Of a DNA stretch of 64,000 nucleotides, positions 9,209 through 18,272 are shown piece by piece. Origin of the DNA: an uncultured Roseburia sp. (lineage in GTDB: Bacteria; Bacillota; Clostridia; Lachnospirales; Lachnospiraceae); NCBI GenBank assembly GCA_947383215.1, contig CANDCP010000007.1:29947-93946 (forward strand), written 5' to 3'. The notes beneath the pieces were generated by a model that saw only the letters and a program-made list of their open reading frames with translations, had not been told where the DNA came from and searched no databases. A program made the position numbers and the translations under genes. Every line of letters starts with the position of its first letter. The first letter of the stretch is position 1.

Positions 9209-10663
9209 CTATCCCTTATAAACTGCCGTCACCCGCGGATTCACCAGCACCGGATATCCCAGCCGTCCCGCCTCCTCGCAAAACGACAGATTTCCGTCTA
9301 AAGTCGCAAGCAGTTTCCTATCTATTTTAACCTCCCCGCAGATCGCCCTTATCACTTCCGTGCGTATGACGCAGACCGACAAGCGGACTCCGGATACCTC
9401 GCGCGGCAGCACCGCTCTGTCAAAATATCCGTGAAACCAACCGTAAAGACCTGCGAACTGGCAGACGACGCCCCCGTCCTCTCCCCTCTCTAGTCCCGCG
9501 TCGACCACCCTGTAACGGGGACCCAAAAAACGCGCGCCAACAATTCCCGCGCCAACAGCCTCCCCCATCGCCAGCAAAATTTCCTCCCACCCGGCCGTCG
9601 CCCTGTGAACATGGCGCTTATCACAGACGACAAGCCACGCGATATCATCCGAAACCTCCACTCCCTCTGACAGCTCCCGATGCGTCACATATACGGATCT
9701 TTTTCGCGCCCCCCCGGGCTTATAGCAAACCCGGTAAAAGGCTCTGCCCTTTGCCGTTTCGACAACGGCGTTCCTGCCGATGCGTTTAAGGTGCGCCGAG
9801 AGCGCGCGGCATCCGGCGTCATACGCATAATCCTTCGCCAGTGAAGAAGCCGCCGTAGACCCCTCGTGTACGCGCCAGTGATATAATATTTCCGGAATGT
9901 GGACAAACCGCTCTTCCCTCTCGCTCAACCGCAGGATGAAATCATAATCCTGAGAACCGTCGTACGTTTCGTCAAGCCCTCCCACTTCCCGCAAAAGTTC
10001 ACGGGAAAACACAAGAAAATGGCAAATATAATTATAAGAATACAAAAGCTCCCTGTCAAAATCCGTCTTCAGGTGCGGCTGCATATGAACACGAAGATCC
10101 GCGCTCACCTTATCCTCATCCGAGTAAAATACCCGCGCCTGCGGATGCCTCCCGACAGCGGCGGCCACCTGAAAAAGCGCCTGCGGCGAGAGGAGATCGT
10201 CATGATCCAACAGTCCGATAAACGCCCCGTTGGCCATTGCAAATCCTTCATTCGTATTCGCCGAAATTCCGCCGTTTTTTGACAGCCTTTTGTAGCGGAT
10301 CCGCCCATCCTTCTTTTCGTATTCGCGCACCACCGTCTCTACGCGGTCTGTACGGCTCCCGTCGGCAAAAATCAGTTCCCATCTGCCGTATGTCTGCGCC
10401 AGAACGGACGCGATAAGCTGACGCAAAAACAGCTCCGGCGTCTCATACGCCGGAACCACTACGGAAATCACCGGCGAATCGCGCCAAACATACGCCCTCT
10501 GGCGCGCAAGCTCCTCCTGCGTGGGAGACCATCTCTTATCATCCGCCCTGTATTCTTTTTCAAAGGAATCTGTCTTTTTCTCTATCGCCTTTCTGACCAG
10601 CCCCAAAATCCCGTGTTTCTTTATAAGCCCCGCCAGATATCCGCCCTTATCTGCTAATCCCAT
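9209..10663 (-). CDS. Family 2 glycosyltransferase with C-terminal extension
   Basis: The 484-residue product has a GT-A domain at about residues 60-300: ISVVVPAYETPE, LIFADGSRTD, the DxD-type LLDHDDLLSP, and YDGSQDYDFILRL with LYHWRVHEGSTA. The remaining 180 residues look like a worn second GT-A-like domain because they align in order with the C-terminal half of the tandem GT2 proteins upstream (AGIVGARFL, VVDAGLERG) but lack a clear DxD. It should act in lipid-linked glycan assembly. Start and stop abut its neighbours (two-base gap from the sugar-phosphate transferase), with GGAG embedded in the previous stop region. The second domain may be structural only. Confidence 0.85.
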   Translation of the reverse strand: MGLADKGGYLAGLIKKHGILGLVRKAIEKKTDSFEKEYRADDKRWSPTQEELARQRAYVWRDSPVISVVVPAYETPELFLRQLIASVLAQTYGRWELIFADGSRTDRVETVVREYEKKDGRIRYKRLSKNGGISANTNEGFAMANGAFIGLLDHDDLLSPQALFQVAAAVGRHPQARVFYSDEDKVSADLRVHMQPHLKTDFDRELLYSYNYICHFLVFSRELLREVGGLDETYDGSQDYDFILRLSEREERFVHIPEILYHWRVHEGSTAASSLAKDYAYDAGCRALSAHLKRIGRNAVVETAKGRAFYRVCYKPGGARKRSVYVTHRELSEGVEVSDDIAWLVVCDKRHVHRATAGWEEILLAMGEAVGAGIVGARFLGPRYRVVDAGLERGEDGGVVCQFAGLYGWFHGYFDRAVLPREVSGVRLSVCVIRTEVIRAICGEVKIDRKLLATLDGNLSFCEEAGRLGYPVLVNPRVTAVYKG

Positions 10664-10665
10664 TT

Positions 10666-12075
10666 CTACTCCGAACCTGCCCCGGTTAAAACGACCTGAA
10701 CTGTCTTAAGAAGTATTTTGACATCCAGCGCCAGAGACCATTTTGTAATATAGTACGTGTCCAGTTTCACAACCTCTTCAAAATTTGTAATATTGCTTCG
10801 CCCGCTGACCTGCCACATCCCGGTCAACCCCGGCTTAATACCAAGTCTGGCCCGGTGGTGCGCCTCATACTGTTCAAACTCGTCTGTCGTAGGCGGCCTG
10901 GTCCCCACCAGACTCATATCCCCTTTTAGAATATTCCAAAACTGCGGGAGCTCGTCGATGGAAAATTTGCGCATAAACTTTCCCACAGGAAAAATCCTCG
11001 GATCGTCCTCCATCTTAAACATAAGGCCCTCCATCTCATTCTCCCCTAAGAGATCCATCTTGCGCTCCTCCGCGTCCATATACATAGAACGGAATTTATA
11101 GATCTTAAACTGTCTGCCGTTCTTTCCGATGCGAACCTGTGAGAAAAAAACGGGGCCCGGCGACTGAAGCTTGATCAACGGGGCAAACACAAGAAACGCA
11201 ATCCCCATAAATATAAGGCCGATCAGACTTCCGAGAATATCCATACAGCGCTTAAAAAGCAGCTGTCTCGGCGTCGCGATGCGCATACTGGAAGTCAGGA
11301 CAAAATAACGCCCGCACTCCTCCACCACGCAGTTCGACATCAGCTTCGACTCGTGCACAAGCTTAAAATGGACGGTCACCCCCATCTCCAAAAGCTTTTC
11401 GGCAAGCGCCTCGCTGCTTGCAATCGTATTCCCGTTGATAAACACTTCGTCCACGACGTTTGTGCGAACATATTCGAAAAAATTATCGGAATTGGCGACA
11501 ACCGGCACTCCGCGGATCACCTCGCCCTCCATCGGCTTGTCCACGACAACAATGCCGCTCACAACGTACTCCCGATAACGATTGTCCTCAAAATTCTTCA
11601 CGCACGCCTCGACCTGCTCGCTTGTGGTCACAATAATCATCACGGACATATTCTTTTCTTTTATAAAGCGCTGACGAACCCATATCTTAAGACCACAGTG
11701 ACCGATATAAGAAATAACGATGGATATTCCCCAATATACAAACAAAATCTGTCTGGAATACGTCTCAGACTGCTTGGTTCCGTACATATACACCAACAGA
11801 CCCAGAAATACGATCGTGCAGTTGATCACAACGGCCTTAAGCTCCTGCACCCGCGTCCTCCGCAGGACGCCTTTATACGGCTCCGTAAAAAAGATGACGC
11901 AGATCTCAACCAGCACCAGCAAAATCGCCAGCCGCTCATACGGCTCATTGCTATATGGCGATGAAAACTCCAGTCGAATGATATAGGACAGCACAAATGC
12001 CATCTGTAAACATATAATGTCCAGAATCGTGAAGTCCAAATGCTTCATCCAGCTTCTTTTTTCTTTCTTATACAT
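10666..12075 (-). CDS. Polyprenyl-phosphate sugar-1-phosphate transferase (exopolysaccharide initiating enzyme)
   Basis: The 469-residue membrane protein has four N-terminal membrane segments (about residues 12-110), a nucleotide-fold middle region, one more membrane segment near 285-305 and the conserved catalytic C-terminus of the WbaP/CpsE family: KRCMDILGS, SPGPVFFSQVRIGKNG, FKIYKFRSM, KFMRKFSIDELPQFWNIL-type residues, MSLVGTRPP and PGLTGMWQVSGRS. It transfers a hexose-1-phosphate from a UDP-sugar to undecaprenyl phosphate and so starts the glycan made by neighbouring transferases. GAGGAAA precedes the ATG. Its own promoter with an embedded palindrome lies at 12112-12140, making this the likely control point for glycan synthesis. 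Confidence 0.94.
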   Translation of the reverse strand: MYKKEKRSWMKHLDFTILDIICLQMAFVLSYIIRLEFSSPYSNEPYERLAILLVLVEICVIFFTEPYKGVLRRTRVQELKAVVINCTIVFLGLLVYMYGTKQSETYSRQILFVYWGISIVISYIGHCGLKIWVRQRFIKEKNMSVMIIVTTSEQVEACVKNFEDNRYREYVVSGIVVVDKPMEGEVIRGVPVVANSDNFFEYVRTNVVDEVFINGNTIASSEALAEKLLEMGVTVHFKLVHESKLMSNCVVEECGRYFVLTSSMRIATPRQLLFKRCMDILGSLIGLIFMGIAFLVFAPLIKLQSPGPVFFSQVRIGKNGRQFKIYKFRSMYMDAEERKMDLLGENEMEGLMFKMEDDPRIFPVGKFMRKFSIDELPQFWNILKGDMSLVGTRPPTTDEFEQYEAHHRARLGIKPGLTGMWQVSGRSNITNFEEVVKLDTYYITKWSLALDVKILLKTVQVVLTGAGSE

Positions 12076-12111
12076 TTCGTTTCCTCACAAAATTTACCTT
12101 GGCATATATCC

Positions 12112-12140
12112 ATCATACAATACGTTTCCGGAAACAACAA
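12112..12140 (-). promoter_or_regulatory. Promoter with palindromic operator upstream of the polyprenyl sugar transferase gene
   Basis: On the minus strand TTGTTG and TATGAT are 17 bases apart. The spacer and the edge of the -35 box hold a perfect 12-base palindrome, GTTTCCGGAAAC (12124-12135). The predicted leader is about 30 bases. Confidence 0.6.
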
Positions 12141-12170
12141 CCACATTTTTTCTTAAAATTCTGTGAAAAT

Positions 12171-13958
12171 CTATGGTTTCCTGGAGTAATCCGCTCTTGT
12201 AAGAGAGAGATTCGGATTGTAGCAAGGGTCGCCTTTTATCAGTATTTCCTCCCAGCGCTCCCTCATATACGCCTCCTCTCTCTCAAAGTCCGCCTTCCGA
12301 CTGGCCGCTTTGCGTCCTCTCCGCGGCTTCGCCTCATATTGGTACAGCCGCACCCACGGATCATACACAATAAGATACCCGGCCTCCCCTATTTTCAAAC
12401 ACAAATCCACGTCGTAAAACGCCGACGCGAGCTCCTGCGTAAACCCGCCCGCCTTCTCAAAAACGGACTTCTTCACCATCATACACGCCGCCGTCACGGC
12501 GCTGTAATTCATCTGCGTCGAAGCTCTGTGCAGATATCCGCTTCGGCTTTGCCGCATTCCCGCAAACACCTCTCCGGCGACGCCGCTCATCCCCACGACA
12601 ATTCCGGCGTGCCGCACGGTATTATCCGGATAAAACAGCTTTGCCCCCACAACCGCAACTTCGTCGCGCTGACAGTTTCCAAGCAGCCCTGCAAGGAAAT
12701 CCTTCGTGATAATTCTTGTGTTATGGCTGAGAAACAAAAGGTATTCGCCTTCGGCAAGGCCCGCCCCGTAATTGTTTATCCGGGAACGCCCGGCTTCCCC
12801 CTCATAAGATACGACTCGAACGCCGGGCCGGCACTTTAATTCTTCATAATAATCAAAGATTTCGCGGCTTGTACTGCCGCACTCGACAACCAGAATCTCA
12901 TAATTCGCATACCCGTCCTCCCCAACGGACGCCTCAATCGAAGAAATGCATCTCTTTAACGACCCGCACACGTCCTTACTCGGAATGATAATCGTGACAA
13001 GAGGATTTCCCCGCACACGGTAATTTACCCGGTAAAACCCGAGCTCCCGCGTCTGCGTCACTTCCGCCGGAATCCCTTTTTCCGAAAGCTGCGACTCGAT
13101 CACACGCCTTCCCGCCTCAAACGCGTACAACTTGCTTCCCTGATTCGCCGCCGTAGAACCTCCGGTCATACGCCAGTGGTAGAGAATCTTCGGTACGTGC
13201 GCGACGGACGAAACCGCGGCGCATCGAAAAATAAAATCGTAATCCTGCGCTCCGTCAAACTCACTGCGAAATCCTCCCACCCGCTCGACAATTTCCCTTT
13301 TTACCATAAAAAAATGCGTAATATAATTATTCGAGCGCAACAGATCCGGGTTAAAATCCGGCTTAAAATGCGGCTCTAAATGCTCCCTCCCGTCCGCGCT
13401 GATTTTATCCTCATCGGTGTAAACCGCCCCGAAGGTATTTCCGGCGGCCAAAAGCGCTTCATAGAGCGCGTCCGCCGCCAGCATATCGTCATGATCCAAA
13501 AGGCCGATCCACGTCCCCTCCGCCATACGGAACGCCTCATTTGTATTTTCCGCAATCCCCAGGTTTTTTTCCAGATGCTTATAGCGAATGCGCCCCTGCA
13601 TATCCCCGTAGGCCCCGATAAGCTTCTCTACTCTGTCGCCCGGCGTGCCGTCCGCCAGACAGAGCTGCCAGTTCGTATACGTCTGCGCCGCTACGGAATC
13701 CAGCATTGCACAGAGATATTCCTCCGGCGTGTCATAGAGCGGCACGCACAGGCTCACAAGCGGTTTTTCCTCCCATTTGTCTATGAGACGCCGTTGATTT
13801 ATTAATTGCGCCTCCTTCGTCTTATGTTCTTCATACCACGGCGCGTAAGGCGCCGACTCAACCCAAAGGCGCTCGCACAGACGGTCCGCAAAGCCCTGCC
13901 ATCCGTGCTCCTTCAAATACCTGAACGCCTTTGCTATTTTGCGCGGTGTGATTTTCAT
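12171..13958 (-). CDS. Tandem double-domain family 2 glycosyltransferase
   Basis: The 595-residue product contains two GT-A domains. The first (about residues 55-290) has VSLCVPLYDTPEEYL, LADGTPGD, GLLDHDDML and DGAQDYDFIFRC with LYHWRMTGGSTA. The second (about 320-560) has VTIIIPSKDVCGSL, ILVVECGS, the DxD position changed to FLSHNTR, VGAKLFYPDNTVRHAGIVVG and FYDVDLCLKIGEAG. Such proteins add two sugars in O-antigen or rhamnan-type glycans, although the second metal site here looks altered (SHN rather than NND). The start at 13958 is one base after the stop of the zinc-ribbon gene (TAA-A-ATG), and AAGGA is eight bases upstream; the longer frame reading from 14036 lacks a ribosome site and overlaps that gene. 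Confidence 0.88.
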   Translation of the reverse strand: MKITPRKIAKAFRYLKEHGWQGFADRLCERLWVESAPYAPWYEEHKTKEAQLINQRRLIDKWEEKPLVSLCVPLYDTPEEYLCAMLDSVAAQTYTNWQLCLADGTPGDRVEKLIGAYGDMQGRIRYKHLEKNLGIAENTNEAFRMAEGTWIGLLDHDDMLAADALYEALLAAGNTFGAVYTDEDKISADGREHLEPHFKPDFNPDLLRSNNYITHFFMVKREIVERVGGFRSEFDGAQDYDFIFRCAAVSSVAHVPKILYHWRMTGGSTAANQGSKLYAFEAGRRVIESQLSEKGIPAEVTQTRELGFYRVNYRVRGNPLVTIIIPSKDVCGSLKRCISSIEASVGEDGYANYEILVVECGSTSREIFDYYEELKCRPGVRVVSYEGEAGRSRINNYGAGLAEGEYLLFLSHNTRIITKDFLAGLLGNCQRDEVAVVGAKLFYPDNTVRHAGIVVGMSGVAGEVFAGMRQSRSGYLHRASTQMNYSAVTAACMMVKKSVFEKAGGFTQELASAFYDVDLCLKIGEAGYLIVYDPWVRLYQYEAKPRRGRKAASRKADFEREEAYMRERWEEILIKGDPCYNPNLSLTRADYSRKP

Positions 13959-13959
13959 T

Positions 13960-14160
13960 TTAGTTATCCTTCTTTTTATGAATATACATCCAGCTCTCGG
14001 AATAATTCCGGCGTTCGTCTTCCCCCAGGAACGCAAACCGTTTGTAATCGATCCTTGTCAACACCATATTCGGTTCCCCGCACTTAAAACATTCGACATC
14101 TTTTCTCCTTGAGACGGCGCGAAGCCATCCGCACTCAGGACATATATAAACTTTCATCAT
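13960..14160 (-). CDS. Zinc-ribbon microprotein (66 residues)
   Basis: This short frame encodes a zinc ribbon with CPECG near residue 7 and CFKCG near residue 25, a classic CxxC...CxxC set, followed by a charged tail (LGEDERRNYSESW). It is supported by an AGGTG ribosome site, and by exact packing: its stop lies one base before the start of the next glycosyltransferase gene and its start is 37 bases after the previous gene. It is not a shadow of another frame because no gene covers it. The function is unknown. Zinc ribbons of this kind bind nucleic acids or proteins; here it could act as a partner of one of the adjacent double-domain glycosyltransferases. The start may be the second ATG at 14157. 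Confidence 0.75.
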   Translation of the reverse strand: MMKVYICPECGWLRAVSRRKDVECFKCGEPNMVLTRIDYKRFAFLGEDERRNYSESWMYIHKKKDN

Positions 14161-14197
14161 GGGTTCTTCACCTGCTTACTTTTAAATACTGTTCTAC

Positions 14198-16633
14198 CTA
14201 TTTCAGAGAAAAATCTGACTTATCTAACGACAGATTCGGATTGTAATACGGATCGCCGTCCCTTAAGATATCCGGCCAACGCTCGCGAAATACCGCGATT
14301 TCCCGATTAAAGCGCGCAACCTTCTGCGGCGTATCCTCCAGTCCTCTCGACTTCGATTCATAGTGATAAAGCTTCGCGTACGGGTTATACACCACAAGCT
14401 TTCCTAACGCGCGTATCTTCATACAGTAATCGATATCGTTAAACGCCACCGCAAGCTCCTGCGTCAGTCCGCCAACCTCATCGAACAGGCTGCGCTTTGT
14501 CATGAGGCACGCCGCGGTCACCGCGGAATAATCCTGCGCGCAGACAATTCTTGCCTGGTATCCGAGGTCATACCGGTCGGCGCCGATAAACGTATGGCCC
14601 GCAATCCCGCCGAAACCGATCACGACGCCCGCATGCTGTATCTTATCGTCCTCATACAAAAGAAGCGCGCCCGTAATTCCGACGTCCTCTCTCATGCAGT
14701 ATCCTAACAGCTCCCCGATACATTCGGGGTTGATGATCTCGGTATCATTGTTCAGCAATAAGAGATACTCTCCTCTGGCGTGCTCCGCCCCGAAATTGTT
14801 AATCTTTGAAAAATTAAACTCTCCCTTATAAAAGACCACGCGCACATTTTCATGGGATGCCTGAAGCCGCTTATAATACGCAAACGTCTCTTCCTGTACG
14901 CTGTTATTTTCTACAATAATAAACTCCAGATTTCGATATGCGGATCTCTGAAAAATGGAATTCAAACACTTTTCCAGATCGTCGATGTGATCCTTGTTCG
15001 GTATGATAACCGATACCAGCGGCTCTTCTCCCCAATGATACCGGCTGTGGTACATCCCGTAATAATCGGCATGCTCCACGGTCGCCGGCACGCCGATTCT
15101 CTGATAGTGCTCCTCTAAAGCGCGCGCCCCCGCCTCAAACGCATACAGCTTACTCTCGGGACTGGCCGCCGTAGAATCCATATGGCATCGCCAGTGATAC
15201 AGAACCTTCGGGATATGATATACGAAATCCGCCCGCTCTACACAGCGCAGAATAAAATCATAGTCCTGCGCCCCGTCAAACTCGCTGCGAAATCCGCCCG
15301 CCCTTTTTAAAAGCTTTCGGCTCACCCCGGTAAGATGGCAGATATAATTCACGCTGCACAAAAGATCTATATTGAGGTCCGGCTTAAAATTCGGCTCGAA
15401 ATACGTCTTCCCCTCCATATCGACCTTGTCCTCGTCGGAATAGATCATATCCGCCTGAGGATTCCCCTCAAGCGCTCTCGCAAATTCATAGAGCGCCTCC
15501 GGCGCGATCAGATCGTCATGATCCGCAAATAAAATAAAATCTCCTGTCGCCATCTCAACCGCCGCGTTCGTATTTCCGGAAATTCCGAGATTGCGATCCA
15601 GCGTGCGAAAACGAATCCGCCCGTCCGAACGCGCGTACTCCTCCAGAATCGGCGTAAGCGGGCTTTCGGCTCCGCCGCCGTCGCAGAGGCAAAGCTCCCA
15701 GTTCGAGTAGGTCTGTTCCATTACGGACCGTATCATCTCCCGCAAATAGCGCTCCGGCGTCCGGTAAAGCGGAACCGCAACAGAAAATTTTAACGCGCGC
15801 TTAAATACGGCTTTTCGCTGTTCCTCAAGCTCTCCCGGCGCGGGCAGACGTTTTTTTCTCCAGACATGATACGTCACCTCCGGTTCGCGGAACATTTTCT
15901 TTTTGATCTTTTTAAACGTCGCCGCAAGGCCGTTTCTCTGATAATACCCGAACGCCTTTTGAAGGACGCCCGGCGTCATGGCGCGCCCCTTTTTCAGCCG
16001 CTCTGTGCTTGTCTTATAGACGCTCGCTCTGCCGCCGCTTCTCAATTCCAGCTTCAAAGAAGCGCTTCCCCTCGCCCTCGCCTTTACCCGAAACCCCGCC
16101 TGATACGATTCGTCCGCCTCCTCATAGACCGCGGCGACATCCCGGCGATAAAACGTTTCTATTTTGATATCCGAGACGGCGCCGCCGGCGCTCTTGAGCG
16201 AAATCTCAACCGGCTCTCTCCCCATCGCCCATCCCGCGATCGCAAAGCTGTCTCCCTGTGCGCTCTCGCTCTCCACATAATAATCCACCGAGGCGTCGAG
16301 CTTTTTTAGCTTGTGAACCGATATGCGGCGCACGGGAACGCATTGCCCGTTTGCGTCACAGCAAATCTCAAGCTCTTTCGCCTCTCTCCAGTCCTGCGGC
16401 AGCGCAATGCGGGCGCGTACCTCTTCATTGACGTCCTCGCCCGCCGCCAGATATTTCTGGCGGATCTCCACGCCGGATTCCACGGACGCGGCAAGCGGCA
16501 GCCGCCTGCCGTCAAGGCAGGCCTCAAGCCGCCCCTTTTTCGTATTTTCTTTCGGATACCACCCTCTAATCACAAGCGTGTCCGCCTGCTTAAGATGAAA
16601 CCGGATCGTTTCCAGTATAAAATAATTCTCCAT
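14198..16633 (-). CDS. Large family 2 glycosyltransferase with N-terminal beta domain and two GT-A domains
   Basis: The 811-residue product has an N-terminal beta-rich region (about 1-230, with a repeated pattern IRGWYP and IAGWAMGREP), then a first GT-A domain (about 285-520: VAVPLYRTPERYL, LCDGGG, LFADHDDLI, DGAQDYDFILRC) and a second (about 540-790: VSVIIPNKDHIDDL, IIVENNS, LLLNNDTEI, AGVVIGFGG, FNDIDYCMKI). Both metal motifs (DHDD and NNDT) look intact, so two sugar additions are plausible. The N-terminal repeats resemble the carbohydrate-binding-like prefix of rhamnan-type polymerases. It is the longest transferase of this cluster and has an AGGAG site eight bases before its ATG. Donor and acceptor sugars cannot be inferred from sequence. 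Confidence 0.88.
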   Translation of the reverse strand: MENYFILETIRFHLKQADTLVIRGWYPKENTKKGRLEACLDGRRLPLAASVESGVEIRQKYLAAGEDVNEEVRARIALPQDWREAKELEICCDANGQCVPVRRISVHKLKKLDASVDYYVESESAQGDSFAIAGWAMGREPVEISLKSAGGAVSDIKIETFYRRDVAAVYEEADESYQAGFRVKARARGSASLKLELRSGGRASVYKTSTERLKKGRAMTPGVLQKAFGYYQRNGLAATFKKIKKKMFREPEVTYHVWRKKRLPAPGELEEQRKAVFKRALKFSVAVPLYRTPERYLREMIRSVMEQTYSNWELCLCDGGGAESPLTPILEEYARSDGRIRFRTLDRNLGISGNTNAAVEMATGDFILFADHDDLIAPEALYEFARALEGNPQADMIYSDEDKVDMEGKTYFEPNFKPDLNIDLLCSVNYICHLTGVSRKLLKRAGGFRSEFDGAQDYDFILRCVERADFVYHIPKVLYHWRCHMDSTAASPESKLYAFEAGARALEEHYQRIGVPATVEHADYYGMYHSRYHWGEEPLVSVIIPNKDHIDDLEKCLNSIFQRSAYRNLEFIIVENNSVQEETFAYYKRLQASHENVRVVFYKGEFNFSKINNFGAEHARGEYLLLLNNDTEIINPECIGELLGYCMREDVGITGALLLYEDDKIQHAGVVIGFGGIAGHTFIGADRYDLGYQARIVCAQDYSAVTAACLMTKRSLFDEVGGLTQELAVAFNDIDYCMKIRALGKLVVYNPYAKLYHYESKSRGLEDTPQKVARFNREIAVFRERWPDILRDGDPYYNPNLSLDKSDFSLK

Positions 16634-16673
16634 CCGTCTTGTCTCCTACATCTCTCTATGTCCCGTCCCGCAA

Positions 16674-18257
16674 TTATTTCAACACAATACTGTTCGGCGT
16701 CGTCTCAAAGGAATAGATCGCACATCCGATAGATTCCATCAGCTTTCTCTTTTCCGGCGTATTATAAGTTCCGGTCGTATCGTAAAACAGCCAGCCCGGC
16801 GCATCAAAAAACGCTGCGTCCGGCGATACCTTTTTATAAAATTCCGGCAAAAGCCCGCCGTTTCCGTGGTGCCCCATCTGAACATACTCACAGTCTAAAA
16901 TATCCCCGTACTTTTCCATAAGGTATGTACTCATGGATTTTCCCACATCGGAGCAAAACAGCATTTTTTCCGTCTTTCCCTTTACCAAAAACATCATGGA
17001 ACCGTCGTTGAGCAGATCGTCTGACAGCTCGTCCGTCTTATCCTCATACGCATTCAGCACCTCAATGCGTATCTGCCCTTTCTTTATTTTATCTCCCGCA
17101 TGCAACAGCTTCAGGTTGGGAATCTCAAGCTCCAAAAAGCGCTGATACATATCTACGCCGTCCCAGGGAGCATTTTTCAGGCAAAGCTCCGGGGCGGCCA
17201 TATCGACGGCGTACACTTTTTTAATCTTAATTCCGTCAGGATTTTTATAGATCTCACAGAACGCCCCGATATGATCGTCATGCGGATGCGTCAGGATCCA
17301 GGCGTCTACGCTTCCCCCCATACTTTTAATCTTGCTCCGCACGCTGTCCGCGTTTACATCCCATCCGCCGTCGACGACCACAAGCCTGTTTTTATAATCG
17401 CGGATCGTATAAAACATGCTCTGATTTCCCTCAAAGTCTCCGTACTGCGTGATCAGCAAATCTTTTTTTCCGTATTGGACGTCCCCCAAACGGTAGATAT
17501 CATAATTCCCGACATTTTCTACAAACTGGTAACCCGCGTTTCGTATCTCCTCGGCCTTTTCGCCCGTCATGTAGGCAAAGTACGGATATCCTCCCTTTTT
17601 CGCATAATACGAAAGCGCCGCCGCGTCAAGATTTCCGCCGTTTACCGCGTCATAAATCCTCGCCGCCGTTTTTGAAATCTTTTCTCCCCGTATCGCGTTT
17701 CTGCCGTACGGCATGCGAATGGAAGCGTCATACTGGCGAATCTCTGTCGCAAGCTGATTCGGAACAACCAATCCCTTTTTTTCGATTCCGTTTGCCCGGG
17801 CGTCCTTTGAAACGGCCTCACAGACTGCTAAAACATCCTGATTCAGCTTGTAGTAATTCGAGGCAATCGAAAAATTCTGTTCATTGTACACCGGACTGCC
17901 CCCCTGTATTACCGCAAATACAAGCAGCGCCGCCACAACCGTCTTTCTCCGGCGCCCCTTCGCATAATCCAGCGCGTTTGTAAACAGGTACGAGATCATC
18001 ACGGTAACCGGCAGCAGCCAGAACATTCTCCAGTAAACCGTATCGCCGATACAGTAGCGCATAATTAAATAAGCCGATGCCGGAAACAGATACACTGCAA
18101 AAAATACCAGGATCTGCCCCAAAAAAAATTCTCTTTTCTTTTTCTCTTTCTCAAACAATATCAAAGCCGCAACTGCCAGCCAAAACAGGCCCAAATACAG
18201 CCCCGTCCCAAAAAACTCTTCATAGCTGTCAATCGTATTTCTTAAAACATCCTTCAC
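16674..18257 (-). CDS. Membrane protein fused to a ComEC-type metallo-beta-lactamase-fold hydrolase
   Basis: The 527-residue product starts with a GTG eight bases after GGAGG; no in-frame ATG fits. The N-terminus has about four membrane segments (residues 18-120) and resembles the C-terminal part of DUF6077-type membrane proteins, as encoded just upstream. Residues about 265-525 are a metallo-beta-lactamase fold with VVVDGGWD, the metal motif H324-P-H326-D-D328-H329, FCSDVG and MGHHGNGG, closest in pattern to ComEC/Rec2-type hydrolase domains. The hydrolase is therefore predicted at the membrane, with the substrate unknown: a phosphodiester of a nucleotide or lipid-linked glycan would fit. 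It is separated from its upstream partner by 15 bases, suggesting that the two make one complex, or that an ancestral protein was split. Confidence 0.75.
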   Translation of the reverse strand: MKDVLRNTIDSYEEFFGTGLYLGLFWLAVAALILFEKEKKKREFFLGQILVFFAVYLFPASAYLIMRYCIGDTVYWRMFWLLPVTVMISYLFTNALDYAKGRRRKTVVAALLVFAVIQGGSPVYNEQNFSIASNYYKLNQDVLAVCEAVSKDARANGIEKKGLVVPNQLATEIRQYDASIRMPYGRNAIRGEKISKTAARIYDAVNGGNLDAAALSYYAKKGGYPYFAYMTGEKAEEIRNAGYQFVENVGNYDIYRLGDVQYGKKDLLITQYGDFEGNQSMFYTIRDYKNRLVVVDGGWDVNADSVRSKIKSMGGSVDAWILTHPHDDHIGAFCEIYKNPDGIKIKKVYAVDMAAPELCLKNAPWDGVDMYQRFLELEIPNLKLLHAGDKIKKGQIRIEVLNAYEDKTDELSDDLLNDGSMMFLVKGKTEKMLFCSDVGKSMSTYLMEKYGDILDCEYVQMGHHGNGGLLPEFYKKVSPDAAFFDAPGWLFYDTTGTYNTPEKRKLMESIGCAIYSFETTPNSIVLK

Positions 18258-18272
18258 CGCTTTTCCTCCATA

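Noticed and set aside
13959-14036. Longer start for the GT2 gene at 14036
   Set aside because: It would overlap the zinc-ribbon gene, has no ribosome site, and adds a sequence absent from the related proteins.
16674-18257. ComEC DNA-uptake channel
   Set aside because: The hydrolase domain is similar, but the competence membrane domain is lacking and no competence genes are near.
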